Source: a virus
IMG/VR virus record: IMGVR_UViG_3300010412_000048
Location: 1-33,669 of that record
Reading direction: 5' to 3' (one strand)
Length of the DNA stretch: 33,669 nucleotides
Both the position numbers and the translations under genes were made by a program. This document shows positions 1 to 8,175 of the stretch, piece after piece (positions within the stretch are counted from its first letter, which is position 1; every line of letters begins with the position of its first letter). Below the pieces are notes generated by a model. It saw nothing but the letters and a program-made list of their open reading frames with translations. It was not told the DNA's origin and did no database searches.

Positions 1-938
1 GCGCTTCCTTCGATGACGCGGACGAGATTCGCCTCCAGATCATCGCGGATGATCCACTCCAGACCAGGGCCCTCGAGGTCAAGGGTGCTGTTCGTGGTGA
101 CGTTGACCGGGGTTGCGCCCTGGTTGTCGTAGGCGGTCTGACGATCCACCGTGGCAGACGTCGGGATGTCAATGTTGGCACCCTTGAGGAAGTCCTGCTC
201 GGTGATGTCTTCGAGAGCCTTACGCTCGCGCACCGAGTAGTGAATGATCTTGTTCTCGATGTCGGCCACAGGGACGGCCTCGAGATCGGTACCCGCTGCA
301 TTGAGACGGACGAAAGACAGCTGAGCTTGATTCGGTGTGGTGCCGGTCATCGTGTGACCGTCGGTACCGTTCTCCGTCTGGAATAGAGCGTAGATAGTTC
401 GACCGCTCGACAGGATCGGATCGTGCGTCACCGAGTCAACGATGGTGCAGAGGTTCTTCGGCGAGACGTTGGTGGCACCCGAAACCTCGTCGAGGTTGTG
501 AGCACCGAACGATGTGGCTTGTGCAGCAACGATTCCCGCAGTGGTCACCGCACCGACTGCCGCGGTAGTGTTTGTCGGCAGTTCGCCAAGAAGCAGAACC
601 TCCCAGTTCTGCGCAGCGGAGACCGTGACATCGACGTGCACAAAAGTGTCCACGAGGACGCGCTTGCGCTCCAGGGCATGGAGGTCGGTGTTGAGGTCGT
701 TGACGCCGCGCTGGGAACCCGTGTCGAGGGCAGACGGCGTATTGATGTCATCCCACCAGTTGCCCACCTGCACATCGAGGAGCCGCGACAACATCGAGCG
801 GATGTTGTTGAGGTCGTCGTTGAGGTTCGCTGGGTTCGTCTCGAAGTTGGCTTCGGACGGTGCGATGGTGTCGTTGTAGTTGGCAACCGGGTAGGACTGC
901 CGAATCTGCGTTTCTTGATCGAGAAGTTGAATGGCCAT
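1..938 (-). CDS. Partial virion structural protein, probably tail fibre or appendage (C-terminus beyond window)
   Basis: The reading frame is open from an ATG at 938 to the window edge, giving 312 codons with no stop, so the C-terminus is missing. The start is supported by a GAGGGG ribosome binding site about 7 nt upstream. The protein begins MAIQLLDQETQIRQSYPV. It is rich in Thr, Asn, Asp and Ala and has few Cys, as is usual for virion appendage proteins. Near residues 35-75 there is an amphipathic stretch with LNDDLNNIRSMLSRLLD, of the kind that organises trimeric fibres. It is the last gene visible in the minus-strand unit that includes TerL, and it has its own sigma70-like promoter just upstream (980-1008), which suggests strong expression. 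No enzymatic motif was recognised. A tail fibre is more likely than a head protein, but this rests on composition and context only. Confidence 0.65.
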   Translation of the reverse strand, partial: MAIQLLDQETQIRQSYPVANYNDTIAPSEANFETNPANLNDDLNNIRSMLSRLLDVQVGNWWDDINTPSALDTGSQRGVNDLNTDLHALERKRVLVDTFVHVDVTVSAAQNWEVLLLGELPTNTTAAVGAVTTAGIVAAQATSFGAHNLDEVSGATNVSPKNLCTIVDSVTHDPILSSGRTIYALFQTENGTDGHTMTGTTPNQAQLSFVRLNAAGTDLEAVPVADIENKIIHYSVRERKALEDITEQDFLKGANIDIPTSATVDRQTAYDNQGATPVNVTTNSTLDLEGPGLEWIIRDDLEANLVRVIEGS

Positions 939-979
939 TGGGATCCCCTCTTTGAGCTACTGGATGGTGAACGTAGAAA

Positions 980-1008
980 ATTCTAACACTGGGTTTTTGG
1001 ACGGTCAC
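980..1008 (-). promoter_or_regulatory. Candidate sigma70-like extended -10 promoter
   Basis: Read on the minus strand, GTGACC (1003-1008, 4 of 6 to TTGACA) is followed by exactly 17 nt and then TAGAAT (980-985, 5 of 6 to TATAAT). The -10 is preceded by TG plus one base, so it is an extended -10. Transcription would start near 973, ahead of the ribosome binding site of the gene starting at 938. The box lies in the 66-nt gap after the stop of the 122 aa gene. Host polymerase could read it without phage factors. Confidence 0.5.
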
Positions 1009-1373
1009 CCATCCAAGTCGATGAGAGTGATGACATCTCCGACCTTGAGTTTCTTCTCAAAACGAAGCTGACCCAAGGCCAAGCTAGTCCCAGGATACAC
1101 GTCTCTGCCCGAACCCGCACCACTGCCACTCGTTTGGCGGTTTCCGTTGAGAAAAATGTCGTACCCAGCCAGGAAGGCTGCCGTCGACAGGTCGCCGAGA
1201 TCTGTGTCTAGGTTGTTGTCGCCGGCAGGCCCAGAGACATCGACATTGGGGTTGATGGGTGCTGTGACCGTTGCAAAGACGATCCTCCGGTCGAGCGGCG
1301 AGAGACCAGAACCAGGCGTAGTTCCTCCGGAGTCGCAGAGCCTGCACGATGCTACGCCGTTACGAAAAGCCAT
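1005..1373 (-). CDS. Small hypothetical protein downstream of terminase (122 aa)
   Basis: I do not recognise this protein. It starts at ATG 1373, four bases after the stop of the 128 aa gene, and ends 66 nt before the next gene. The N-terminal part (MAFRNGVASCRLC) has two cysteines. The middle is Gly/Asp/Asn-rich with a low-complexity SGSGAGSG stretch near residue 86, and the C-terminus (KVGDVITLIDLDG) looks like beta strands. Its position between TerL and an appendage gene suggests a virion or head-tail component. There is no strong ribosome binding site, so it is probably translated by coupling to the upstream gene. Confidence 0.6.
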   Translation of the reverse strand: MAFRNGVASCRLCDSGGTTPGSGLSPLDRRIVFATVTAPINPNVDVSGPAGDNNLDTDLGDLSTAAFLAGYDIFLNGNRQTSGSGAGSGRDVYPGTSLALGQLRFEKKLKVGDVITLIDLDG

Positions 1374-1377
1374 TTGA

Positions 1378-1764
1378 TCAAACCGGGGACTGGATGGTTA
1401 CGCGGGCGATGATTGGAGAGGACGATCCGGTCGTTCTCACGACCAGGGTCTGGAGGTTCGTGAGGACGAAGGAGTCGGCCAGGGTCGTGAGAAAATCGGT
1501 CTCGGTGGTCCCGCAGAGGATGAGGAGCTCGTCGCCCTCCTTGTCGCGCTTGTGGACGGTCCAGGCAGTTTGGCCGTCGAGCTTGAGCTCAACACTCCGG
1601 ACGAAGACCGGAGCCTTCAGAGCGAAGTCAAAAAGTCCTCCCACCGTGTCCGGAGGATAGGCCTCAATGCCATCGGCACGAACGACTGTCGTAGTAGGCA
1701 GAGAGCCGTCAAAGTCGCTCCCTGCCTGCATTCTCTGCTCCATCGTTCGGAGACCAAGGGCCAC
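1378..1764 (-). CDS. Small hypothetical protein immediately after TerL (128 aa)
   Basis: The gene begins with GTG at 1762-1764, directly after the TAG stop of the terminase gene. A GGGGAGG ribosome binding site lies inside the end of terL, so translation is probably coupled. The protein looks mostly beta: its core reads PVFVRSVELKLDGQTAWTVHK, followed by a Thr/Leu/Val-rich segment. It has no signal peptide or membrane segment. Function is unknown. Its place in the packaging operon would suit a head-completion, connector or decoration protein, but no sequence motif confirms that. Confidence 0.65.
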   Translation of the reverse strand: MALGLRTMEQRMQAGSDFDGSLPTTTVVRADGIEAYPPDTVGGLFDFALKAPVFVRSVELKLDGQTAWTVHKRDKEGDELLILCGTTETDFLTTLADSFVLTNLQTLVVRTTGSSSPIIARVTIQSPV

Positions 1765-3543
1765 CTAGAACCTCCCCATGGCGATGTCAGCCGCCAGCTT
1801 GCAATAGACCGCACTGTGAAGGGCATCATCAGGCTGGTCAATGGGGTGGTCGTACATCATCGTCCGGGTGCGCTCATTGTACTCCACATATTCCGCGAGG
1901 ATATCCTTCGCGAAAGGCTCGAAATGCTCCCACTCCGGAAAGATGAATTTGTTCTGTTTGATGCCCTGGAAGAACTGGGAGAGGACCGCGTTCCGGTTGA
2001 TGATGAACTTGAAGGCGTTAGCGTCCCAACGCTTGCGCTCTCCAAGGTTCGAAGAATAGGCGAACTGCATGACCCCTTCGCGGCCACGGGCCTTGAAGAG
2101 CCTGCTGTTCATTCCCCATCCGTGTCCCCAGTCGGCTCCGATGATCTCCACGTTCCAGTAGGAGCAGAGGTGGAGAACGTCCGGAAGGATGAGCTCGGGG
2201 TCAACCTCCTTCCCGGTGTAGCGTTTCATTAGGAAAGGCCAGAACTCATCGCTGCCGATGTAGCCTCCGATTGTGAGCACGGTCCAGGAGGCGAACTTCT
2301 TCTTGCCGCCGGCGACCTCGCCTTCTTCGCGGCCCTCGCCCCAGTCGATCCCGGCGAAGATTCGCATTCCCGAGTGCCTCGGGGTTCGCTGAAAAGTGAA
2401 GCGCTGGTTGTCTACGCCGCGGACCTGCTTGGTTGGGTAGCAGTTCTGCTGAAGATCCATCCTCGTGACGGGCGAGGACGCGTTGTCGAAGGAGAAGCCG
2501 AGGATCTCGTTGTTGAACTTCGACTCGGGCCATTTCTCGAAGGGTTGATAGATCTCAGCGCGCCATGCCTCGGCCGACTGCTTCCATGGCACCATGAGCT
2601 GAGAGATGTGGTACCCGGTGTAGAACTCGTTCGGCTCGAAGGTGACCCACTGCCCGGCCTGTGCATTGAGTGGCCTCTGACAGTTCGAACAAATCAGTCC
2701 GTCTTTGCCGATGTTTTTCGAGTCAAGGAAGTTCCAATAGCGCGGTGTCTTGCAGTCACATGGAACAAGCCACTCGTTCTGAGTTGACCACTTCCAGTAC
2801 TCCTCGAGGGTGTTCGAGAAAGTGAGGGGGGTGCCGGCCAGGAGCTCCGCACCTTCGACACCTGCGGAAAGTCGCGACGCTGAGAGCGACTGCGAGATGA
2901 CCTTGATGTTGTCCTTGAGGAGATCCTGGGTCTCGTCGAAGAGAACCCTCGAGGCTGGAATACCTCGAGCTCGAGCTGCGGTAAGGAATGCATACCGCAG
3001 GAACATGTAGGAGCCATTGAGCAGCGTCTTCTCGAAGACCTGGTCGGTGATGCCCTTGCCGACGAAGACCCGCTTCAGGAAGGGCGAATCGTAGATCGTG
3101 GGGCGTAGCTTCTCATTGGAGTACTGCCTGGTCTGCAGGGCGGACGGGGAGACGTAGAGGCTTCTCCAGTGTGGCCTGATGACTGATTCGAGAATCTGAA
3201 TGTTGCAAAGGGTCGTGGACTTTGCGACCTGGCGAGAACACTTGAGGACCATGCGCGGGTCGTTCGAGTTGAAGACCGGAAGCATGAAGGCGTGGTTGTC
3301 GAGTCGTAGTGGCTTGCCGAGGTGGTAGAGAATTGCCTGTGCAATGTCACTCTTCCTCCCTGTGAAGGAGGCGCTAGTCGAACCTGGCTTGTGAATCTCT
3401 TTTAGGCGTGGCTGCCAATCGTAGATCTCGTTCCAATCGATCTCTGGAACGAGATTTGGCTGGTCGAATGCCTTGTCGGTGAAGTCGAACGGATCGACAT
3501 CCATCTCATCGAGCTCATCGATTTCTTGCTCGACAACGTCCAC
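1765..3543 (-). CDS. terL: Terminase large subunit (packaging ATPase and nuclease)
   Basis: This is the motor that translocates and cuts phage DNA at the portal. The ATPase half has a Walker A-like loop SRQVAKST (residues 103-110), a Walker B strand ending RVLFDE (199-204) and a motif III-like LAGTPL (235-240). A Cys cluster follows (C262, C264, C285, C288) that looks like a zinc ribbon, as in lambda gpA-type terminases. The RNase H-like nuclease half has Asp in FAGIDWG (D400), IIGADWG (D471) and DQPDDALH (D572/D573), consistent with the metal-binding acidic triad. At 592 aa the length is normal for the family. It starts at GTG 3543, sharing one base with the TAG of the upstream gene, with GAGGAAGAG as ribosome binding site. 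Oddity: the Walker A glycine before Lys is Ala (RQVAKS rather than RQxGKS). Confidence 0.93.
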   Translation of the reverse strand: MDVVEQEIDELDEMDVDPFDFTDKAFDQPNLVPEIDWNEIYDWQPRLKEIHKPGSTSASFTGRKSDIAQAILYHLGKPLRLDNHAFMLPVFNSNDPRMVLKCSRQVAKSTTLCNIQILESVIRPHWRSLYVSPSALQTRQYSNEKLRPTIYDSPFLKRVFVGKGITDQVFEKTLLNGSYMFLRYAFLTAARARGIPASRVLFDETQDLLKDNIKVISQSLSASRLSAGVEGAELLAGTPLTFSNTLEEYWKWSTQNEWLVPCDCKTPRYWNFLDSKNIGKDGLICSNCQRPLNAQAGQWVTFEPNEFYTGYHISQLMVPWKQSAEAWRAEIYQPFEKWPESKFNNEILGFSFDNASSPVTRMDLQQNCYPTKQVRGVDNQRFTFQRTPRHSGMRIFAGIDWGEGREEGEVAGGKKKFASWTVLTIGGYIGSDEFWPFLMKRYTGKEVDPELILPDVLHLCSYWNVEIIGADWGHGWGMNSRLFKARGREGVMQFAYSSNLGERKRWDANAFKFIINRNAVLSQFFQGIKQNKFIFPEWEHFEPFAKDILAEYVEYNERTRTMMYDHPIDQPDDALHSAVYCKLAADIAMGRF

Positions 3544-4439
3544 TACTCTTCCTCGGGGGTCTTGCTGTTGTCGTCCTTCGGCGAAACCTCTCCGACGAGC
3601 TCGGTCAGTGATACGTGTTGAATCTTTTCAATCTGCACCGAGAACATGCTGTTGAAGTCGCTTGCCCCGATCTCGTCGTCTCCTCCAAAGGCCTTCTTGG
3701 TCGTTCCGAGAGAGTTGATTGCCTTGATGGTGGCATCGTGCCATTTGAGGGCGCCGGCCGACTCAGGGTCCGGCTGGGCCATGCAAGCTTTGTACTGGGT
3801 GTGCGCGGTAAGGGCGAGGTCCTTGAGGATCGCCTCCGGGTCAAAGTTGACCTCGACGCCCAGGTAGCGACGGGCATCGGCCGAGCTCGGGGAGCCAAGG
3901 CCAAGGCCGATGTAATGGCGCTCCTCCTTGGTCTTGAGCTCGGCCATGAAGGCTTGCCATCCGGCCCTGCCAAGGAGCTCGATATCCCAGAAGATGGTTG
4001 TGTAGAGATCTAGCGTCTCCTCGTCGACGCCCAGGTCGAACCGCGTCTGAACAAGGCTACAGATCTCGTCCGAGGGAACCTCTGACAAGAGGAGCATTCC
4101 CACGACAGCTCGCGCATGTGGGTTTACGAAGATTTGGAACGCCGTGTCGAGAGCGGGGGACGGCTTGGCCCCTCCGAATTCGCGCTGAATCATCCAGAGA
4201 GGAGCGAAGCCCTCCTTCTCCGCCCACTCGATGAAGCCCTCTCGAGCGACAAGCTCCTGGTCGTCGTCCGCGTCTATGTACTGCGAAACGGAGTAGGGAG
4301 CCGACTTGCGGATGTTCGTCCGACAATCGGCTTCCCACAGCGCGCCGACAGACGGAAGGCCATAGCGGTCTAGCGTCCGATCGACCGGTACCTTACGCGA
4401 TACAAGGAACCGTAGAAATCGCTCGTATGGGTAACGCAC
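3543..4439 (-). CDS. Hypothetical protein upstream of TerL; possible small terminase subunit (298 aa)
   Basis: Directly upstream of terL, sharing one base with its start codon. The protein is largely helical and acidic, with a Lys/Asp/Glu-rich tail ending TPEEE. No helix-turn-helix, ATPase or nuclease motif is clear. The position is the usual one for a small terminase subunit, but 298 aa is long for that family, so TerS is only a hypothesis. The start is GTG at 4437-4439, six bases after the TGA of the 735 aa gene. There is no good Shine-Dalgarno sequence, which suggests coupled translation or a slightly different start. Residues 140-175 contain a regular heptad-like hydrophobic pattern around the sequence LDLYTTIFWDIELLGRAG. 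Confidence 0.6.
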   Translation of the reverse strand: MRYPYERFLRFLVSRKVPVDRTLDRYGLPSVGALWEADCRTNIRKSAPYSVSQYIDADDDQELVAREGFIEWAEKEGFAPLWMIQREFGGAKPSPALDTAFQIFVNPHARAVVGMLLLSEVPSDEICSLVQTRFDLGVDEETLDLYTTIFWDIELLGRAGWQAFMAELKTKEERHYIGLGLGSPSSADARRYLGVEVNFDPEAILKDLALTAHTQYKACMAQPDPESAGALKWHDATIKAINSLGTTKKAFGGDDEIGASDFNSMFSVQIEKIQHVSLTELVGEVSPKDDNSKTPEEE

Positions 4440-4445
4440 GAAGAA

Positions 4446-6653
4446 TCATCGCGCGAACCCAATGGGAGCCGCGGCCTCAATGAGGCGGCCGCCGACAGGT
4501 TTACGGGCGGTACGCCTGGGGGCCGCGGTTTTTTCTGTGTGGGACTCCAGCATCTTCAGTCGCCCAAGGCCCTGGATGACCTTCTGAAGATGGTTGAGCG
4601 CAGCGCGCGCGTGTTCTTCGGGGATGTCCTCCATTCCGAGCCGCGAGGCAAGAAGAAGCTTCGAGAGCATGTGGCTTACCTCCCAGAGCATCGGCTTTGC
4701 CGCTGCGAACCGGGCCACATTCGACTCGTTGATGAACCCAAGCGACAGGACGGCATCGACGGCCTGGGCGTCATCGATGCTGGCGGCGATCTTGGCGAGC
4801 TCGTCAATGGGCGGTTTCATCGTTTCGATGAGACGCTTCTTGCTTGGAGACGCCGTCTTGACTCGCAGCTCTGTCGAGGGGAAGGAAAGGTGGTGGACTT
4901 CGAGCTGGATGCGGTTTCGAACCCCATCGAGAACCTCTGCGGTCTTCGTGTGGTCGAGCCCCCAGTAGCTCAAAAGGAACTCCGCCTCATGGCGAGCGAG
5001 GTTGTTGAAGTCGAAAGCCACCTTCTCTCCCACAGGAGTCTTCCCCTGAGGGCGAACAGAGGCGTACTTGGCGATCTGTCCTCCGCGGAAGATGTAGCGA
5101 CCGTTGGCGGTGGCGACCTTGACGGGATTCTTGTCGAGGTGCTCGAGGGCGATCCTCTTGAAGTCGTCGGGGCTCTCCGAAACCGTACATAGGCGAGGCA
5201 TCCGGACGAAGAACATCTTGGCCGAGACCAAGTAGTTGTCGCCGGGGCCCATGAGCGGGCCGAGGTCGCTGCGCTGGCTGTCGGTGAGCTTGACGATGCC
5301 GTTGACGTTAGGTGAGAGGATGAGGTTCGCCTGCTTGCCCTGGTAGTCGTTGACCCCAAGGCTGCGAAGGTTCTTGTAGACCGTAACGCTGGTGACCTGG
5401 AAAGGTACCGTAGCGAGGATCCGCTCTCCGTCGCGGTAGACAAGGGTGCCGATTTTCCCGGTGTCTGGGCGGTCGGCCTTCAGGGAGACATCGGCATCGT
5501 CGTTGATTGGAATTCCTGCGATGCGGCTTTGCATCGAGGCGAGCGCCTTGCCAAGGAAGAGCTTGATCGGCTTCGAGTTGCCGTCGAATCCAACCACGTT
5601 GGGAATGACCCAACCCTTCGCCAGGACGCCATCGCTGTCCTTGACTCCGTAGCGGCCGAACTTGTCGACGGTGGAGACGATTCGGTCGTCCTGAAGAGGG
5701 TCGAAGACCCAGGGGTTCCTGTGTGGCCCAAGGCTTGCGGCGTAGGAGCCAGAGCCATCGACGCCATTGCCGGATGGACCATCGACCTCTTGGCCATAGA
5801 CAGGCTTCGGAGGCGTCAGGGTGAAGTGTCCGAAGCGATCGAGGCAGATGAAGGGGTCTTGCTCATAGTCCCAGAGCTCCGCCCTGCGCATGTCGAGGAA
5901 GGCCTTGAGGCCCTGGCGATCGGTGGAGACCATGACGGGGTCGTAGACCTCGTCTGGAGCCGAGAAGAGCCGGTACTTGTTGGGACCATCCTTCTTGATC
6001 GTGAAAGTGGACATGGTCCGCTCTCGGTTTTCGGCGTCCTGCTCCGTCGGCTTAGGTTTGTCGCTGGCGTATTTGCAGATGAGATCGAAATTGTTGCGAC
6101 GCTTGAAGCCGGCGAGGATCCGCGGGTCCTTCTCGACTGCGGTTTTGAGCATGCGCAGATCGTTGGCGCCCAGCGTTCCGCCGATGATGCTGAGCATCGA
6201 GACGGGAGACGAATAGGAGTACTTGCCACCCATGGGCGGGTTGCGAGTGTCGGCGAAAACGTCATCCGTGAGATTCGGAGGACGGCGCTGGGTTGCGATT
6301 CCGGCGCCAAGGCTGCTCTGGTAGAAGAGCTTCGCCAGGTTGTCGTCGCTGAGAGGGTAGACCTTCCCATCTTTGAAGAAGAGGTCGAGCGGCGCGAGGT
6401 GCCAGGCCTTGACGATGATGGGGATACCGATCGAGCTCCCGTTCGACGGGTCGGTGGCAACTGCCGATCCGACGGCGTACCCTTTCTCGTCGTCCACCTT
6501 CTGGAAGGTCACCGTCGTGGAGAGGCCGAGGTCCTTCGGCAGCTTCTCGTCCACCATGGCGCTGATTTCCTGCTGCCACTCCCGCACGTTGTCCGAGAGT
6601 TTCTTGTACTGAACCCTGCGGAACATCGGGTCTTCTGAGAAAAGGTTTTCCAT
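4446..6653 (-). CDS. Large hypothetical virion-associated protein (735 aa)
   Basis: I do not recognise the family. The frame continues upstream to 7016, but the real start is ATG 6653 (MENLFSEDPMFRR): AGGAGA sits 6 nt ahead of it and the frame upstream would overlap a clear gene. The N-terminal 280 residues are mixed alpha/beta with Trp and Tyr; the middle (about 310-520) is beta-rich with many Gly/Asp turns; the last 180 are helical, ending in a basic tail. Short KTA-type peptides occur near the C-terminus (VKTASPS 598-604, EKTAAPR 707-713) and resemble peptides in portal-module proteins. It lies between a baseplate-type gene cluster and terminase, so a structural or baseplate/tube role is plausible. 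No signal peptide, membrane segment or enzyme motif was found. Confidence 0.7.
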   Translation of the reverse strand: MENLFSEDPMFRRVQYKKLSDNVREWQQEISAMVDEKLPKDLGLSTTVTFQKVDDEKGYAVGSAVATDPSNGSSIGIPIIVKAWHLAPLDLFFKDGKVYPLSDDNLAKLFYQSSLGAGIATQRRPPNLTDDVFADTRNPPMGGKYSYSSPVSMLSIIGGTLGANDLRMLKTAVEKDPRILAGFKRRNNFDLICKYASDKPKPTEQDAENRERTMSTFTIKKDGPNKYRLFSAPDEVYDPVMVSTDRQGLKAFLDMRRAELWDYEQDPFICLDRFGHFTLTPPKPVYGQEVDGPSGNGVDGSGSYAASLGPHRNPWVFDPLQDDRIVSTVDKFGRYGVKDSDGVLAKGWVIPNVVGFDGNSKPIKLFLGKALASMQSRIAGIPINDDADVSLKADRPDTGKIGTLVYRDGERILATVPFQVTSVTVYKNLRSLGVNDYQGKQANLILSPNVNGIVKLTDSQRSDLGPLMGPGDNYLVSAKMFFVRMPRLCTVSESPDDFKRIALEHLDKNPVKVATANGRYIFRGGQIAKYASVRPQGKTPVGEKVAFDFNNLARHEAEFLLSYWGLDHTKTAEVLDGVRNRIQLEVHHLSFPSTELRVKTASPSKKRLIETMKPPIDELAKIAASIDDAQAVDAVLSLGFINESNVARFAAAKPMLWEVSHMLSKLLLASRLGMEDIPEEHARAALNHLQKVIQGLGRLKMLESHTEKTAAPRRTARKPVGGRLIEAAAPIGFAR

Positions 6654-6661
6654 GAGGTCTC

Positions 6662-7114
6662 CTATAGCAGCGGAACGATCGGGTTTGGCGGCGCCAGCAG
6701 CTGCACCTTTACCGATCCGAGTGTAAATCCAGCGATCACGGAGGCCAAGCCCTGTGCTTGCTGGTCTGGGGTTGCGTCGTCTGGCTGCGGACTGCTGACA
6801 CTCCCGGAGGGAATGATTGCAGACACGATCCCTGCCTGCTCTGGGACCGGTAGCCCTGCCCAAAATGTCACAAGGGCCTGAATGAAAAGGGGAGGCCCGC
6901 CGCCAGCGAGCTCGGGGTTGAAGGCGGTCGTGAGTGCGGCCGCGAGAGGGGCTTCCTTGGCGGTTGCGGCTGGAACTCCTCCGATCTTGGCCCAGTCGGT
7001 GTAGGCCTTGGCCCATACCCGAGCCGCCTCCGGAGTGGTTTGCGGAGCCTTCTCGGCATCAAACAGAATCTTGAAGCCGTCGCCGAGCGTCGTGATGTGA
7101 GCTCCGAGTGGCAT
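6662..7114 (-). CDS. Hypothetical structural protein (150 aa), baseplate cluster
   Basis: The gene starts at ATG 7114, sharing one base with the TGA of the spike-like gene (TGATG), and its TAG stop is followed by the ribosome binding site of the 735 aa gene, so all three are likely co-translated. The protein is small, rich in Ala, Pro and Gly, and mostly hydrophobic-neutral. It has a helical N-terminal half (ARVWAKAYTDWAK, residues 31-43) and a strand-rich C-terminus ending PNPIVPLL. No cleavable signal peptide is seen. Context (overlap with a baseplate-spike-like gene) suggests a minor tail or baseplate protein. I know of no catalytic motif in it. Confidence 0.65.
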   Translation of the reverse strand: MPLGAHITTLGDGFKILFDAEKAPQTTPEAARVWAKAYTDWAKIGGVPAATAKEAPLAAALTTAFNPELAGGGPPLFIQALVTFWAGLPVPEQAGIVSAIIPSGSVSSPQPDDATPDQQAQGLASVIAGFTLGSVKVQLLAPPNPIVPLL

Positions 7115-8079
7115 CAGAACTCCACAGGTTCTTTCGTTGTGAACATGAACGTAGAGAGGATCTTATCACCGAGCTCGCTTTTCAGGCTCTCAAGGTCGAT
7201 GGGGGTAGGAGGAATCGGTGGAGTGGAAGGCCCCCAGGCTGTGTTTACCTTGAGATTCTTGATGATGTCCATGAGAGTGTTCATGGCGTCAACCAGGGCA
7301 TTGCCGAGGACAATGGGCTCATCGGCAGACTCGCCACCCCACTGGTACTTGGGACCCTCCCCAATCCAGTGCCCGTCACTGAAGTACCTCTCTCGTGTCT
7401 TGACCGTGGTCTGCTCCGAGCTGGAGATGATGGTGACCTCCTCGAGGACCAGAGACCTGCGGACGCTATTGCTCAGGTCGCCATGCTCAATCGTGAATCG
7501 GTCGTAGGTCGAACCGACCTGATGGAGGAACTGCTCTCGATGAACAGTCTCAGGCTTCGTGGTCCCCGGCTCCTTGCGACCGCGCTGAGCCATGTAGCCA
7601 TCGACGCTCTGCTTGAAGTTGGATGCGCGGAAAGACATCCACCACTGCTTCTCAAGGGGGTTCAGGGTGATGCTTGTTCCGGCCCCGCCCTCGATCATCA
7701 CCGCGCCCCCGCGCTTGAGAATCACCGTCGCCCCGCCCTTGGTTCGATAGACCTTGTCCCCCGACGTGAGGTTATCCTCTGGGAGCCCGAGGACCGGGTC
7801 GTCGTCGTTGCTTTCGTCGAAGACAGCCGGGGCGGTAAAACCAACGATGAAGCACTGGCCCCCGTCGGCGGTAGTCACGGCTACGCATTGGGATCCGGGG
7901 CGAGGTTTCGTGAACTCGCCTCCGCCATCGGTATCGGCGTCGGGGGTCAGGAGAAGGGCATTGGGAAACGGATGCCCCATCGTCGAAGTGAACCGGTAGG
8001 TTCCTGGGTGCTTGACGCTTTCTTCCCCGAGAGTCCCGTAAAGGATGAGGTTGGCGCTAGGATTTACCCCGTTCCACAC
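7114..8079 (-). CDS. Baseplate spike / gpV-like assembly protein (321 aa)
   Basis: This looks like the OB-fold plus beta-prism spike protein at the tip of contractile-type tails. The N-terminal part (residues about 35-95) has OB-fold-like strands including RPGSQCVAVTT and GQCFIVGF. It is followed by a short Gly-rich strand block (KGGATVILKRGGAVMIEGG, about 114-132) that matches the start of the gpV/gp45-type beta-helix. The C-terminal part has the typical helix LGNALVDAMNTLMDIIK and then a GPSTPPIPP segment, a pattern common at the end of baseplate assembly proteins. The start is a GTG at 8079; an in-frame TAA lies 12 nt upstream, so no earlier start is possible. It heads the minus-strand unit 8079-1. 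Confidence 0.7.
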   Translation of the reverse strand: MWNGVNPSANLILYGTLGEESVKHPGTYRFTSTMGHPFPNALLLTPDADTDGGGEFTKPRPGSQCVAVTTADGGQCFIVGFTAPAVFDESNDDDPVLGLPEDNLTSGDKVYRTKGGATVILKRGGAVMIEGGAGTSITLNPLEKQWWMSFRASNFKQSVDGYMAQRGRKEPGTTKPETVHREQFLHQVGSTYDRFTIEHGDLSNSVRRSLVLEEVTIISSSEQTTVKTRERYFSDGHWIGEGPKYQWGGESADEPIVLGNALVDAMNTLMDIIKNLKVNTAWGPSTPPIPPTPIDLESLKSELGDKILSTFMFTTKEPVEF

Positions 8080-8114
8080 ACCGCCATGTTACCCCAGAGG
8101 ACACGCAATCTGCT

Positions 8115-8122
8115 GGCATAAG
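8115..8122 (+). promoter_or_regulatory. GGCATAAG motif, copy 1 (candidate phage promoter/operator)
   Basis: The octamer GGCATAAG lies in the 96-nt divergent gap between the spike gene (minus) and ssb (plus), 53 nt before the ssb start. The same octamer occurs at 16843, 17233 and 25360, always on the plus strand ahead of plus-strand genes. No TTGACA-like box is found 15-19 nt upstream, so it is not a normal sigma70 promoter. Role inferred from position and recurrence only. Confidence 0.5.
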
Positions 8123-8140
8123 GTACTTGTACAACTAAAA

Positions 8141-8158
8141 CCTCAGCGGGTGCTGAGG
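8141..8158 (+). promoter_or_regulatory. Stem-loop in ssb leader, next to the ribosome binding site
   Basis: CCTCAGC (8141-8147), a GGGT loop and GCTGAGG (8152-8158) form a perfect 7-bp hairpin. It ends directly against the AAGGAG ribosome binding site (8159-8164) of ssb. It has no U-tract, so it is not a terminator. It could insulate the ribosome site, protect the 5' end of the mRNA, or be a protein-binding site for translational control of ssb. Confidence 0.55.
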
Positions 8159-8175
8159 AAGGAGAAAGAAATCAA

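Noticed and set aside
4446-7016. Longer 856-codon version of the 735 aa gene
   Set aside because: The extra N-terminal part is Arg/Pro/Ser-rich shadow sequence that overlaps the 150 aa gene; the ATG at 6653 has a strong ribosome binding site.
8115-8122. GGCATAAG as an ordinary sigma70 -10 box
   Set aside because: CATAAG is a weak match to TATAAT, and none of the four copies has a TTGACA-like box at normal spacing.
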